From positions 69,084,265 through 69,148,264 of the forward strand of contig OY776121.1 of assembly GCA_963675135.1 (NCBI GenBank): DNA of 64,000 nt. The letters are read 5' to 3'. Numbering within the stretch: the first letter of the stretch is position 1; each line of letters starts with the position of its first letter. The position numbers and the translations under genes were made by a program. Below are positions 37,301-49,242 of the stretch, piece after piece. The stretch is from Galeopsis tetrahit. Its lineage: Eukaryota > Streptophyta > Magnoliopsida > Lamiales > Lamiaceae. The notes under the pieces are model-generated. The model did no database searches. It worked only from the letters and a program-made list of their open reading frames with translations, and was not told where the DNA came from.

Positions 37301-38910
37301 GCATTCTAAATAGATTGAACTTGAATAAGATTTATAGGCATTTCCTTGGGTGCCATTTATAGCAAAATGGAGAAAAGGTTAAGCACCACTAATATTCATT
37401 AACACAATCAATAAATTGGAGTAGTTTTTATTGCCAAACTTGACTCAAGGTAGACCAGCCAGAGATACTAAACCATTCCCACACCTATACAGAGCTTAAA
37501 CCCCTACTGCCATCTGTCTTGACATGCATGAGCAGAGACTGTGAGGACACTAGTTCATCCATAACAAAGGAACGAATAGGTCTATAAAGAATATGCGCAA
37601 AAGGGGCAAAGTATCACATCACTGTCAAATGATCATATGCATGCTAATTTTAAATATTCAACAAAGAGTGTACCTCTATGTGTATTTCATCAATCTTGCG
37701 TTTCTGATGGCGTGTCATTTTCAAGCTTGTTACCTGAAATTTTACATGTCAGCATATTCTTTCTTGAAGGAGAGATTTCTGCAATCACGTAATAAATTGA
37801 ATTCTGAAGAAAATATCAGAACTTGAACCTCCTTAAAGGAGAAACTGCAGATCAAATGTATGCACAATATATGTCGTGCAAAAAGAACTAGTCGTCTTAA
37901 GATGACAATAATTAAAGAAACTATAGTTCAAGAACCGGAAATCAAAGATTTGAACAAGAAATTACCTTGTCCTCAACCTTTTCATCCACATCAGTTTCCA
38001 CAGAGCTGAGATCAAGATGTTCAAGGTTTGCCCATTCATCAAGTCTACGATTGACTACCAGGAGAATAAAGAATGGTGGAAAAACAGTGAGGATTATACA
38101 AACCAAAATAAGTTTCACGGAAAACACTAGAATTTCCATTGGAACTCGAGCAAGAAGCAAACAATTTTCCAACTCTAGTCATTCTAACTAATCAATGAGC
38201 TATACTGATGAATACAAAGAACTGAACATGCCAAGCATGGTATCTAGTACCAAAAAATCAGAAGTTATAAAATTAAAATCCAAAGTACTTTTATACAAAA
38301 TTGAGTATAGTGTTCATCTAATCCAATTCCAGGAGCTCAACATTCTGGAAATTAACTAAATTACCCGTTTTTTTCACGTAATTTTTCTTAACTTTTATTT
38401 ATAAGCCAATAAAATCCACAATACAGAAGTTTGCAATCAAGAAATCTCTATTCTTCCAAACACGGAGAAGGTGAGAAAATAAAAAAAGAAAAAATATTAT
38501 AAGTACAATTCACAAAGCATGAAAATGATATGAATGTAATCTATTCTAATTTAGTAAAGCCATGGATTTAATTTTAATAGCTCAAGTAAACGCATCAAGT
38601 AAAACTACTCCTCACATTCAGTATAGTGAACATAGTACTCATAATCTTTAGGTCCACCAGGCGGAAGCTTGCGGCGCTCAATAACCTTGACAGGATGGTA
38701 CTTGCCATCGCGCCACCGGCAATTGACACGTGTACCGACCTCCAAAGGAAGAATCGTCGACTTCCTCCTCCGAGGTGCGTCGATCTCCGGATGAGAACCG
38801 TTGAATTCGGACGCCGGAGGAGCGGTGGTGGCTACATCAGTGAGGGCCGCTTTGGCAGCGGCATGGCCTTTGGTGGTGGAGGAGGTAGTGCCGTTGTCAA
38901 TTGAAACCAT
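34349..38910 (-). CDS. HAM1: MYST-family histone acetyltransferase (HAM1/HAM2 type)
   Basis: Nuclear acetyltransferase; Arabidopsis HAM1/HAM2 acetylate histone H4 lysine 5. Nine exons in transcription order: 38910-38616, 38054-37966, 37733-37674, 37043-36834, 36272-36204, 35566-35405, 35108-35015, 34836-34694 and 34552-34349, giving 441 residues with all phases consistent. The N-terminus is low complexity. A Tudor-knot/chromo-like domain follows (about 55-105, GTRVNCRWRDGKYHPVKVI). The C2HC zinc finger is CEFCLNFMKRTEQLQRHMKKC-like (about 200-222). The MYST catalytic core has the lysine in LFLDHKTLYY, CDDRGCHMVGYFSKEK, and acetyl-CoA-binding PPYQRKGYGKFLI. It ends SKLIWTPYKEQS. No defect was seen. 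The symbol denotes the family; I cannot separate HAM1 from HAM2 orthology. Confidence 0.95.
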
Positions 38911-39559
38911 TCTTCCGGTACCAAAATTTGCTTATCGCTACAGAATTTATTTTCAAGCCGGAGAGTCGGTGACTTTCATATTTTCAAAGAACTCCCTTCA
39001 GTTTATAAAATAGTAACTTTCCCCCTAACTATTTCCATTTCAGTTATAGGAAATTAGGCATAGTCAGAGGGAAAAGATGAGTATTTCTGTTATCGAATTT
39101 GGGTAAAATAAATAAATCTAAAATTCAAGTAAATGAATATAAATTAAAATACTTTACCCCTGCAACTTTAAAGTTATTATGGAATTGAGGAATACCTATA
39201 CCTATAAAGCCACAATATTTTCGGAAAATACAAACTATTTTGGTACTTCATTTGAAAGGTTTAATTAATGGTAAATTAAATCACCTCATTTCATTTATTT
39301 GCAATATAATATAATAATTTCATTTAGGGTTCTTTTTAGAATTTTAGTTGGAATCATTGGGTAGATCCTCTTCGACAGCGCTATGGTGGTCGATTAGACG
39401 AGTCATCCGTTGATCCCATTGTCTTATATTTCTTAACCGTTTTTTTAGTGATTCTAGGTCTATTACGTGTTGTATTTTTCTGTTTTCTTAATTAGTTTCT
39501 TAGTTGTTTGTGCTTGGCTTTTGTGGTGTTGGCCTTATTAGTGCTTGAAATGCTGGCGA
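38911..39559. other. 5' flank of the acetyltransferase gene
   Basis: The promoter region of the minus-strand gene should lie here. It is AT-rich up to about 39320; beyond that the sequence becomes more mixed and may be the 5' part of the retroelement described next, whose left boundary I could not fix. Confidence 0.45.
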
Positions 39560-40465
39560 TCGGTGATCCTTTGTCTTCATATTTTATCTTTAGTTATCTT
39601 GATTTGTTGATACCTTAGTGTGGTGTGTCTCAATCTCAAGGTTGTAAAAATCGGAAATCGCTAATCGGGCGAATTGGACCCGCCTAGCGCCTAGGCCGCC
39701 TAGTCGTCGCCTAGGCGTTTGTCTTTTTTTTTTTTTTTTTTATATTTTTATTATTTTACAAAGATATGGACCTATGGCCCAAAACTCAATATAAACCACC
39801 AGGCTTAAAAGCGTGTGGGCCTGTGGCCCAACAAAATTAGATTTTTGAATCATTTCCTAGTCATCCTCGCATTCAGATTTGGCCTAGCGCAGCCGGAGAA
39901 GAGAACTACCTCTAGAAGCTTCAACAAATTATTCAGAAATTTCATATAATTGTATGCTTGTATTAATTTTCGTTTTGAAGCCTTGGGTCAGTGAGCGACG
40001 GCGGCATGGGCGAGCGGCAATGGTAGAGGAGGCGACAGCAGCACAGGCGGACGTCAACGGTAGGGACGACGACAAGGCCTCCTTCACCTGAGCTTCTGAG
40101 CTTTTACCTTCCGACGATTTTGATTTTTTAAAAATTATATTGGCTTCGACTTGGCCGCCTAGACGCCGTCTTGGTACCGCCCAAGCCAAAAACGATTTTC
40201 TCTCCCGATTTACTTGAAATCGGGGCGGACGGTAGGGGCCTAGCGCCTAGGCGGGCGCCTAGCCCGATTTTTACAACCATGCTCAATCTGAGATATGAAG
40301 ACCTGTGCTTATTTGGCGGACACAAGTTTCACTCGTTTTTCCACTTCCTCACAATTGGAGGGAATAATGACACCATTTGAATTCATCTCGATTTGAAGAT
40401 CTAGAAATTAATCTTGTTCTATCATCATGTATCTTTTATGGATCTTGTAAACCTAAAAAAAAAAA
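39560..40465 (+). mobile_element. Second poly-A retroelement, split by a hAT MITE
   Basis: The outer segments (39560-39636 and 40282-40465) match, in the same order, the 3' end of the retroelement at 7131-8098: tgatcctttg, catattttatct, ccttagtgtgg, gaagacctgtgct, ttcactcgttttt, cttgtaaacct, then a poly-A of about 11. Target duplication and 5' end were not found. The interval between the two segments is a later 645-bp insertion. Confidence 0.65.
39637..40281. mobile_element. hAT-type non-autonomous element, 8-bp TSD
   Basis: Ends are caaggttgtaaaaatcgg and, in reverse complement, catggttgtaaaaatcgg. A perfect 8-bp duplication, ctcaatct, flanks it at 39629-39636 and 40282-40289. Subterminal regions are GC-rich with repeated cctagcgcctaggcg palindromic blocks at both ends. 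It has no transposase. TSD length and CA..TG-like ends point to hAT. Confidence 0.85.
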
Positions 40466-40917
40466 TTGAATAATAGCAAACAAATTAATATTTCGGATAA
40501 CCCCTTTGTATTTGGATCTAACATGGCTTGACAAATAAGACCCTCTTAATGAAACAACATCGTTTTAAATTTGATCTATTTTGAAAACGTCAAATTCAAA
40601 CACACACCCAAAAAAAACTTCCTAAAAATTTAATTTGCAAAATTATTTAGAGTTAGTAATTTATTTGCAATTGATTCAAAATTTTAGATTAGATTCAAAA
40701 TCTTTTCGTAAGCATTTGCCCCCGATTGAATAGGTGGATCATCTGACTGCATTTTTCAAGTGAAATGAAATATACTTGAGATGTAAAGCGATGATAGATA
40801 GCAATCAAGAAAACTTGTGTACTCATCTTTAAATACCCTGTCTTTTCCACAAAATAAAATGATCCAAATGGCATAGGAAACAAGGTGTCGAATATACTTG
40901 GTTGGTATGCCCAGAGG

Positions 40918-41369
40918 TAGACACGCGCAAAACCGAACCGCCAAACCGCCGGTTACGGTTTGAAAACCGAACCGTAACCGAAAAATGGTGGTTCGGTTAC
41001 GGTTCGGCATTTTGACAAACCGCAAACCGGCGATTTGGCCGATTTTGGCGATTTGCCGGTTTTTTATTAAAAAAAAAATAAAAACTTAATTTTTTTAATA
41101 CACAATTCTTCTATTTTTAATGTATAAATTTAAGTTATATAATTTTTATTCAATTCTAGTAATGTATTTTCTAAAAAATGAGTTAAAACGAATAAAATAC
41201 GAACGAAAACGGAGTGAAAACGAGTGAAAACGGAGATAATATTTAAAAAAAAAAAAAAACAAACCGCCAAACCGGCGGTTCGCGGTTCGGTTACGGTTAC
41301 CGAAAAACCAAAACCGTAACCGCCGGTTTCTAACCGAAACCGGCGGTTTGGAACCGTTGCCCATGTCTA
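40918..41369. mobile_element. hAT-type MITE, 8-bp TSD
   Basis: A perfect 8-bp duplication, cccagagg, lies at 40910-40917 and 41370-41377. The termini are tagacacgcgcaa and, in reverse complement, tagacatgggcaa. Both subterminal regions are packed with aaccgccg and ggttcggttacggtt blocks in both orientations, forming extensive hairpins. The 452-bp element has no coding capacity. Confidence 0.88.
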
Positions 41370-41819
41370 CCCAGAGGCCAGAGGTAAGTAATAAAAAACG
41401 ACCAAGAAATAGATAATTGAAATTAAAAACAAAAATCATTCCTTCAAAAGTGGACTCGGCATTCTAAATAAAATATAAACGAAAGTTACAGTTCCTATGA
41501 TTGATTACAATAGACATTCTTACTATCAACCAAATAAAACAATGATAAGGAACTTTTGATTCACATTCCCCACTAGCAAGTAGTATCATACCATTCTTAT
41601 TCTCATTTGTTGTCACAATTCTAGAAGCCCCTCGAGGAAAAATCTTATACAGTTTAAAGGAAAACAACCAAAATCCAGTGGGTATAGCAATAAGCTGCCT
41701 GAATTATAATAAAATCACATCAAAATACTCAAGACTCTCTCTCTCAAGACATCCTTTTTTTGACACAATTACTAATATTTCACGATCACAATCAAAACAA
41801 TGGTAAAAGTTACAAGTCA

Positions 41820-42261
41820 CTACTTCTTTACCCTGCTAAGCTTCTGGAGGTGATAGTTAATGCTACCAAATGGCTTTCTTTTATCGCTCGTCTGCAGAAA
41901 TGAAATAAAATAAGCATCATAACCGCAGAGAAGACCAAACTCAAGCTCAATTTGCTGGCACCCATACATATTACATAATTTCAGAGAATGTGGATAGTAA
42001 GTTAAAAAGTAAGGTTCATGCTAGTTTAGAGGTGTGTAATGGGGCTGACATTATATGAACAGAACTACAGAACCACAAATCCCCACTTACCTGAGCATCC
42101 ATGCAGGCACTCAAGAGCGACTTTTGCCTAGTGCATCTTCCCTCAACGCCTTGAGCTATAGATAAACAACTGAGAAATGAAACCATTTCTCTCATGCACG
42201 GTTTTTGAAGATTTCCAAATTTCTTTGGATTAATACGCAATGAAGAACCTTGTCTGCCCAT
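41820..42261 (-). CDS. Twin CX9C (CHCH) protein, probable mitoribosomal mS37
   Basis: A small protein expected in mitochondria, where CHCH proteins are oxidised by the MIA40 pathway; mS37 (yeast Mrp10, human CHCHD1) belongs to the small mitoribosomal subunit. The coding exons are 42261-42091 and 41891-41820, giving 80 residues. The start MGRQGSSLRINPKKFGNLQK is characteristic. Cys22 and Cys32, and Cys43 and Cys53, each form a CX9C pair. The C-terminus is basic (YHLQKLSRVKK). A 5' UTR intron runs about 42269-44082 and holds a hAT MITE; the first exon starts near 44083. It is transcribed divergently from RPB5. Another CHCH protein of similar size is the alternative. Confidence 0.8.
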
Positions 42262-42794
42262 CTTTTACCTAGTTAAACCCATAAACGCAAAAGTAAAATA
42301 TTGTTAAAGTGAAAAAAGAAATACAGCAATTGATTTTTAAAGATGCAAGATTAAGGTGAATAATCCCTCTCCTTAGATTAGAAAGCAAGCTGTGGAAATT
42401 GCGATGAATTAGGAATGCATAAAAGTAGATTCTCTAATTCAATTATCACAAAAGTAGATTCGCTAATTCAATTATCACAAACAAATCAGGAAACACATAC
42501 TCGCATTTTTTAGCCTTAGAATTGAGGTACAAGTGAACTATATTGAATTTTCAATAGCACTATCGACAATGTTTGAGAGAGAGATGTTAAGCAAGCAAAT
42601 AGCATAGTCCCATACAAATTTACCCTGGGAAAAAGTGTTGGGCAAGTGACCTTTCTAGCAGAATAGGCATATATCAAGTTATTGACGTATGAGCTACATA
42701 CAAGAACATTAAAAGGCCAGGTTTTACACCACTACAACCTATGTATTTTCATCAATTGCCCACGATTAGCTGCTTGGTCATCCTATCAGAAAAC

Positions 42795-43511
42795 CATAGT
42801 TTTGAAAGCCGCAAGACGGGTCCTAGCGCCCAAGCCGCGCCTCTTGTCCCTAAACATCATTTTATATTCCTATCACATATTTCACAGGTATTGTCCTACA
42901 AAAATAAAATTTAATACCACATAATACTACCAAAAATTCAGTATATAAACATTAGGACATAATGTAAACATGAAATTAATACTACAGTTGTGAAGTTAAG
43001 ACTTCATTATCTAACAAAAACCATCAAATGTTAAAAAACAGCAGTTAAGATTTTCATTGGTCTAGTTGACTAGCCCCAATTCTCATCCAAATCAAAGTCC
43101 TCCTCATCATCAATGCATTCATCTTCCCTCTTTCTCAAATTAATATTCATCTTCATCTCTCTAAGTCTATAAGATAAGCCTTTTAGACTCTTTTCCTTGT
43201 CCACTTATTGGTCTAAAACACTAGTTATTTGTTTAACCTAGTTTATATGTTTTATTCTTTATTTCCAGCCCTTAACAACTTAAAAGAAACGTATGGGAGA
43301 CTAGGAGGGAATAAAAGTGTTACTATCTTTTTTTAAATGACCTAAAACATGTAAAAATTGCTGTGAAGTCATTTTGACCAGGAGGCGAGGCTGAGGCAAA
43401 CAATCTCAAAGAAGGTACATAACCTATAGCCTCATGTGCCTGAAACTGCACCCGAACAATCTCAAAGAAGGTGCATAACCTATAGCCTCACGCGTGCCTT
43501 TCAAAACTACG
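42795..43511. mobile_element. hAT-type MITE in the 5' UTR intron of mS37
   Basis: The left terminus catagttttgaaagccgc and the reverse-complemented right terminus cgtagttttgaaaggcac are inverted repeats. The flanking octamers cagaaaac and ccggaaac match at 6 of 8, compatible with an aged 8-bp duplication. The right part contains a direct repeat of acaatctcaaagaaggt and cataacctatagcctca (about 43397-43492). No transposase is present. Confidence 0.65.
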
Positions 43512-44177
43512 CCGGAAACACACTTATATATTTCTTTGGAGTATAGATATGTTTTTCACAGTACTCCAATCATCTCCAACTGAAATATTTTCACAAGTTT
43601 CATACTCTTCAAAAAAATTCAAGGAAATACAACCAATACAAGAATTTACAACATAATTTTGGACATGTAACATACAGTTTATTTAAAAAATGAAACAATT
43701 TTTTTTCCAGAACTTAGAAGCGGAAAAAAAAAATTAAAATACATTAATCAGCAAGTGTATCGATCCGGACTAGTAAATGAGTTAAATTTTAATCTATCAT
43801 CAGCAATAAAACTCTTCAATCTCTATTGAATCTTATCTCCTAGTCAGTCTTAAACATACACAATACACTTTATCAATCTAACAGCAACAAATTCACCAGT
43901 ATTCTGATTTTTTTCACAGCTCCACAACACTTGAGGCTCGATTTAACGAAGGGAATGAGTGGGTTTAACAAGGGTTTAGCCATAATTATTCCTCATTTCG
44001 TGCAATTCATCAGACAAATGTCATCCACTAAACTAACCACGCAAAGAAAAAAATGGAAGGAGGAGAGATGGGAGACGCATACCTCTGGAGAGGTCAGCCG
44101 AGAATCGACGAGATCGAGAATGAACGGAATTTGGGTACAAGGTGCAACTGTAGAGAAGATTTTATTCTATAATTACA

Positions 44178-44241
44178 TGGGCTGAAAGCACTGGGCCTAA
44201 TGGGCTAAGTTTTGGTTGGGCCAAGTCGGTTGAGAAGCCCA
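44178..44241. promoter_or_regulatory. Shared divergent promoter with five TGGGCY (site II) motifs
   Basis: Tgggct (44178-44183), tgggcc (44192-44197), tgggct (44201-44206), tgggcc (44217-44222) and agccca (44236-44241) sit within 64 bp between the first exons of mS37 (-) and RPB5 (+). Site II elements bind TCP factors and mark plant ribosomal, mitochondrial and cell-growth genes. No TATA box is obvious. That one interval drives both genes is inferred from the geometry. Confidence 0.65.
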
Positions 44242-44536
44242 AAGCATTCTAAATATGGAGTAGTAAATACGATTAGATGTCGAAACAGATTTCCTTTCCT
44301 TCGAGATTGCACTTTGCATTGAACGTAAACCCTTGACCTGCATCTAAGAAGAGAAGCTCAAGAAAACCAATAAACAGGTGATAAGCCGTTAATTTTAAGG
44401 GAATTATATGTTTTAATTTCTCATATCCTCCAATCAAGGTTAGTCCTTGGTGATTCAAAGGTGGTTATAACTCTGAGATTGAATTACTCCATGAATATAT
44501 GATCTGAAATGCTAATTGTTAGCAGGAAGCGCAAAG

Positions 44537-47214
44537 ATGGTTCTGTCTGAGGATGAAATTTCGCGGCTTTTCAGAATTAGGAAGACGTTGATGCTGATGC
44601 TGAGGGATAGAGGTTACATGGTGACTGATTATGAGATTGAAATGACAAAGTATCAGTTCCTTCAGAAATATGGCGAGAATATGAAGAGAGAGGACCTCGT
44701 TATAAATAAAAACTTGCGCAATAGCAGCTCTGAACAGGTATTTCTCGTCAAAATACTTCATTTTACTCATAAGAAGATGATACATCGGGATTTCGCTAGT
44801 GGGTATTGAATTCTGTTTTGTAGTTTGTAGCTGCAGAATGTGATTGACGTGAGCTTATTACTGAAAATTTAAAATGCTTATCTTCTTGATAAATGGGGAA
44901 ATGTAATTGTTTTTACATTCCTTCTCTGTACGTCTACAAATGTAGTTAATGGCCGTGTGGGGGAACAGTGAGTGAGAGGAAATTATAGTGTATAGGGGAA
45001 CAAAAAGACTTACGCCTTGTGCCGAACCATCTTTTGCACATTTGCTTCTTAGAGGGACGGTATGTAGATTATGAAACTCAAAATCGTATAAATTTTAGGT
45101 AAAACCTCTGAGCTAAGAACTCTCACATTTATTATTCTGAAAAACCTGTTTTGAAATACCAAGGGAAAGCTTATTAATAAACCCTAAGCTGAAAAATAGT
45201 TATAACAAACTTAACTGTTTTCTATTTTTTCCTAAAACCGGAACCAAAGCGACGTCACTGCCTCCTTTATCCAAAAAGCATGTGAACAATTTTATTAGTG
45301 GAATACGCCTTCGCCTGGTGTTTAGTCATTCTTATCTATAGTGTCAAGTAGGTTGCACCCTTGGTTTTGCAAAGAACACCTATTGTATCGTTTCCCCTTT
45401 TTGAACATAGATGTCCTTTACCTTTAAATTTTAAAATAAGGCATTTGGCGTGAAGCGGCCTCTCATTTGTAATCTATTTTCTTGACAGTAAATGCTTAAT
45501 GTCATTTCCTTGTTTGTAGCTGTTAGAGATTCTGTTCTGTTTTTAATGGCTAGTTTATCAATAGCTTGTGTATATGTTAAAGCTTAAGATACTTTGTTTT
45601 TTTCACTCCCTCTGTCCATAAAAAGAATAATCTTGTTCCTCAAAAGTAAAACTTTTTATTTTATATCTACTAATTGAAGATCCAACATTATATGTTATCA
45701 ATTTTCACTTATGCCCCACCATTTATTTGTTAGCTTTACTTATACAATCACATTTAATTCTTAAGGGCTTTGTCATAAATGCAATATAGAAATTTATTTT
45801 AATAGAATATTCGACGTTTCAAACCGAACGCTTTTTCGGGGGACAATTTACCCATTTTTTGTTTTGTCTTCTGTCATCAGATATATGTCTTCTTTCCTGA
45901 GGAACCGAAGGTTGGTGTTAAGACAATGAAGACATATACCAATCGGATGAAAGAAGAAAATGTTCACAGGGCAGTATTAGTGGTCCAGCAGAATTTAACC
46001 CCGTTTGCTCGGACCTGCATAAGTGAAATATCGACTAAATTTCAATTAGAAGTTTTCCAGGTACTGTTGAGGATCTCATTTCATTGTGTTTCATATTTTT
46101 CTTCTATTACTTGATATCTTTTTCTTTTGTACTATATAGAGTAATAGATGCCCTTTGAAGGCAGAATGCAATAATTGCTCCTGTGTTTGAAACATTTGAA
46201 TGAGTTGACAAATGACAAGTAGGATTGCTCAGTTGACTGTTTAAATCATGTGCTGTTTTTCCTCCTCAAAATTAAATTTTAGTTAATCTTAAAATGTAGT
46301 GAAGATGCCAGTTTCAAGATCATGTATATGCTGTAAGCACTTATTCAGGAGTTTGTGATGCTAAGATACTTTTCATATAAACGAAAGTAATTTCTAAATC
46401 ATATACTGATATCTATTTGTTGTAATTGTACAGGAGGCAGAGTTGTTAATTAACATTAAAGATCATGTTCTTGTTCCCGAGCACCAGCTACTTACTCCTG
46501 AAGAAAAGAAGACTTTGCTGGAAAGATACACTGTGAAAGAAACTCAGGTTAGTTCGTTTTATAATTGTAGCAGATAAGTTAAAAGTGTTTTTTGTTAAAT
46601 GGAAACTTTTAGTCTTCAAATTACAAAAATGGGTATGCTTTTCTCCTTCTGTTTGATTACTTTAGCTCAGAAGCTGTGAATTATTTTCTTCTTCTTTCTC
46701 TAGTCTAATCGATCGACTTCTATCAACCATAAAACTTTTACCTGTTGTTTAAAGTAAGCTTTGGGCAGAATGGTCTTAGTGTCATCCTATTCTATGTTTG
46801 ATTTCAATTTACTCTTGGTTGTTGCATCAGTTGGTGTTGTGGGGCTTCTTTCTCCCAATATGAAAAATCAAAATCTTGTGATCTTTGGTTTAGGATCGCC
46901 GTATTTCATACTTATTCAACTCCAGAATGAAGTTTTAACTCTTGGGTGTTCATAATCTAAAGCAGGGTGGAGCCTAATATAGACCGATAAATTTTGAATT
47001 ACGGTTTTGATTAATTCTTTTTGCTGATAGACATGATACTTGTTGCCATTATCTTCAGTTTGACGTTTTTTTATGCCTTTGTTGGCAGTTACCTCGTATC
47101 CAGATAACAGACCCGATTTCTAGATATTACGGACTGAAACGTGGCCAAGTTGTAAAGATCATCCGTCCAAGTGAGACTGCTGGACGTTATGTCACTTACC
47201 GATACGTTGTGTGA
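44537..47214 (+). CDS. NRPB5: RNA polymerase subunit RPB5 (NRPB5 type)
   Basis: Shared subunit of nuclear RNA polymerases at the jaw that contacts downstream DNA. The four exons are 44537-44737, 45881-46060, 46434-46547 and 47089-47214, giving 206 residues, all in phase. The N-terminal jaw domain is LFRIRKTLMLMLRDRGY to MKREDLVIN. Then come KTMKTYTNRMKEENV, LVVQQNLTPFARTCISE and the C-terminal RPB5 domain (HVLVPEHQLLTPEEKK, LPRIQITDPISRYYGLKRGQ, VKIIRPSETAGRYVTYRYVV). Many plants have paralogues restricted to Pol V; the close match to the canonical form suggests the Pol II/IV or general version. A 5' UTR intron of about 44378-44524 is likely. Intron 1 is about 1.1 kb and contains a ctccctctgtcc fragment of MITE type. 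Confidence 0.95.
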
Positions 47215-49184
47215 AAGCTGTCACTCACAGTACGTCTACGATAATTTAAACAAAGAGAGAGACAAAAAGGCATCAAGCATTGTCCTATTCTTATCATTTT
47301 TCTGCAATAATTTTCCCAATTGGATGTGTAGTTTTATGGATTGTTTATATGATATTATACTATCAAGAAAGGAACTTAAAATGAGTGTGTGTGTGTGTGT
47401 GTGTAATTGTTTCAACTGCATAATCTGTTTGTATTAGCATTTCCCTGTTTGTTTCTTCAAATAACTTGTAAGATGATCATATATCAAGTGTGAGCAGAAG
47501 TTCTTTTGTATGAACTAATAATTTTCTTTCATATAATCAATAATTTTCATTATATATTTCAGGGTTTATTTCTTTGAGTTAAATTTTGGTTTAAATTGAT
47601 TCAATACGGTGCAATTGATACGTATAAATTTTTACCTATTTTGATATGTTCTCTTTAGAGCTTTTAAAAGAAATTGAGCAGCTTGAGAGCTTGAGCTTTA
47701 CTTAACTTCTAATGAAACGGCTCGAGCTTGATTTATTATTTGAGGTTTTTCTTGTAATTCAATATAAGGCACATTAGGCCCGGCTTAACTTGTTTGCAAG
47801 TCGAGACGAGCTTACTTTCTCACTTGTCAATGCTCGATAAGTGCTCAAATTTAGTTGAACTTCAAGTAATCACTTTTGCTCAAATAACAACTCTAATTCT
47901 CTCTATCAATAAATTATTTTAAAAAGTGGGGTTAATCAATAGGAGTATTCAAGAGATTGAAATGTGAATATATCAGAATTTAGGTCAACTTTATGTCGGG
48001 CAAGAAATGGTCCAGAGCATTACCAACAAGGGCGCATGAAATAGTAAATTATAATGCAATTTAGATCAGGTTTCATTAACAGCAATTTGTATGGAATAAA
48101 GATCACACTGAGTTGGTTTTCCATCATCATTACTTTAGTGATAAGAAAAAGTGGTCGTATATCATGATTTTTGTGCACTAAGTTAATTGTTGTGGATTTT
48201 TTTTATTATTATTATACATGTATATTTATTCTTGTACAGTTTTGTCTGAATTGTGACCCACCAGTATATAGTTTTGTATTACTCTTAGGTATGTGGAGTA
48301 ATTAAGTACTTCATTAATATTCTGTTAATTTTGAATACTCATCACCACTTTTATATGTCGCTTAAATGAATGACGAACAAAAATTAGGCTACAATTTAGC
48401 TACAATTTAAACTTAATTCTAAGTTGGTGAATTAAAAATTCAATTGGACAATTGAGATTATTCAAATAACTTAAAATCTAATTACATTTTATATATAGAG
48501 TACTTCTTATTGTATATAAGAATTTATCATCATAAAATATCAAAACCTTATCCTGATATCCTCCATGCCTCTCTTCTTTTACTTTGCATATCGAGACTCT
48601 TATGTCATGTGTATTTTCTTAATGTACTGAGTGAACTCCAATTTCATATAACAATGACGTACAGTAGAATAAACAAAAACACAAATTAATATATGTTATC
48701 AACAAACCACGTCAAATTAACTAATATATATCTCTCCATTGAATGCTATATATGTATGTATATTTATATATAAATAATTAATAAAACACAGTAATAATTG
48801 AACAAAATTAATATTAAAAATGTGCAAGATTTGATAGACAAAATACGAATAATGGGTTTTAAATATATATATATATCTCTCCATTGAATGCTATATGTAT
48901 GTATATTTATATATAAATAATTAATAAAACACAGTAATAATGAAATAAGATTTGAATGCTCATCAGAATTAGAAAACGTTAAATAATTAAATACTATATT
49001 ATGAATGTTGATAAGAGCAATGAAGTTATGATAGTCTGTTCATCAAATGTGGAAAACAGCAGAAGCACACTACCAGTAAGCTAATTGTGATGGTACTGCC
49101 ATGTGCTTGTGAAATGGACCACTTTGTGGGGGCAAAAGCGCGTTTCTGCGATCTTCACAGTGCAAAGACGCACTTTTCTCCCTC
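47215..49184. other. 3' UTR and intergenic DNA
   Basis: RPB5 3' UTR with a short (GT)n run near 47383-47403, then AT-rich DNA. The section 47640-47880 has recurring gagctt/ctcgagct words, as in many plant dispersed repeats, but no ends were defined. No gene was seen. Confidence 0.5.
48726..48941 (+). repeat. ~72-bp direct duplication, 145 bp apart
   Basis: The block tctctccattgaatgctata followed by gtatgtatatttatata and aaataattaataaaacacag occurs at about 48726-48798 and again at 48870-48941 with one 2-bp deletion. It lies 300-500 bp upstream of the glycine-rich protein gene. Confidence 0.85.
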
Positions 49185-49193
49185 CTATAAATA
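49185..49193 (+). promoter_or_regulatory. TATA box of the glycine-rich protein gene
   Basis: Ctataaata lies 50-58 bp upstream of the chosen ATG (49243), in the expected place for a short 5' UTR. Confidence 0.7.
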
Positions 49194-49242
49194 CCATACC
49201 CTTCCATGCATAGTAAGGCATCGCATTTGCATTCTAATTGCA

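Noticed and set aside
45610..45840. Stowaway MITE in RPB5 intron 1 suggested by ctccctctgtcc
   Set aside because: No matching right terminus or TA duplication could be identified, so only the fragment is mentioned.
47640..47880. Dispersed repeat with recurring ctcgagct words
   Set aside because: Suggestive of a known kind of plant repeat, but boundaries, TIRs and target duplications are not visible.
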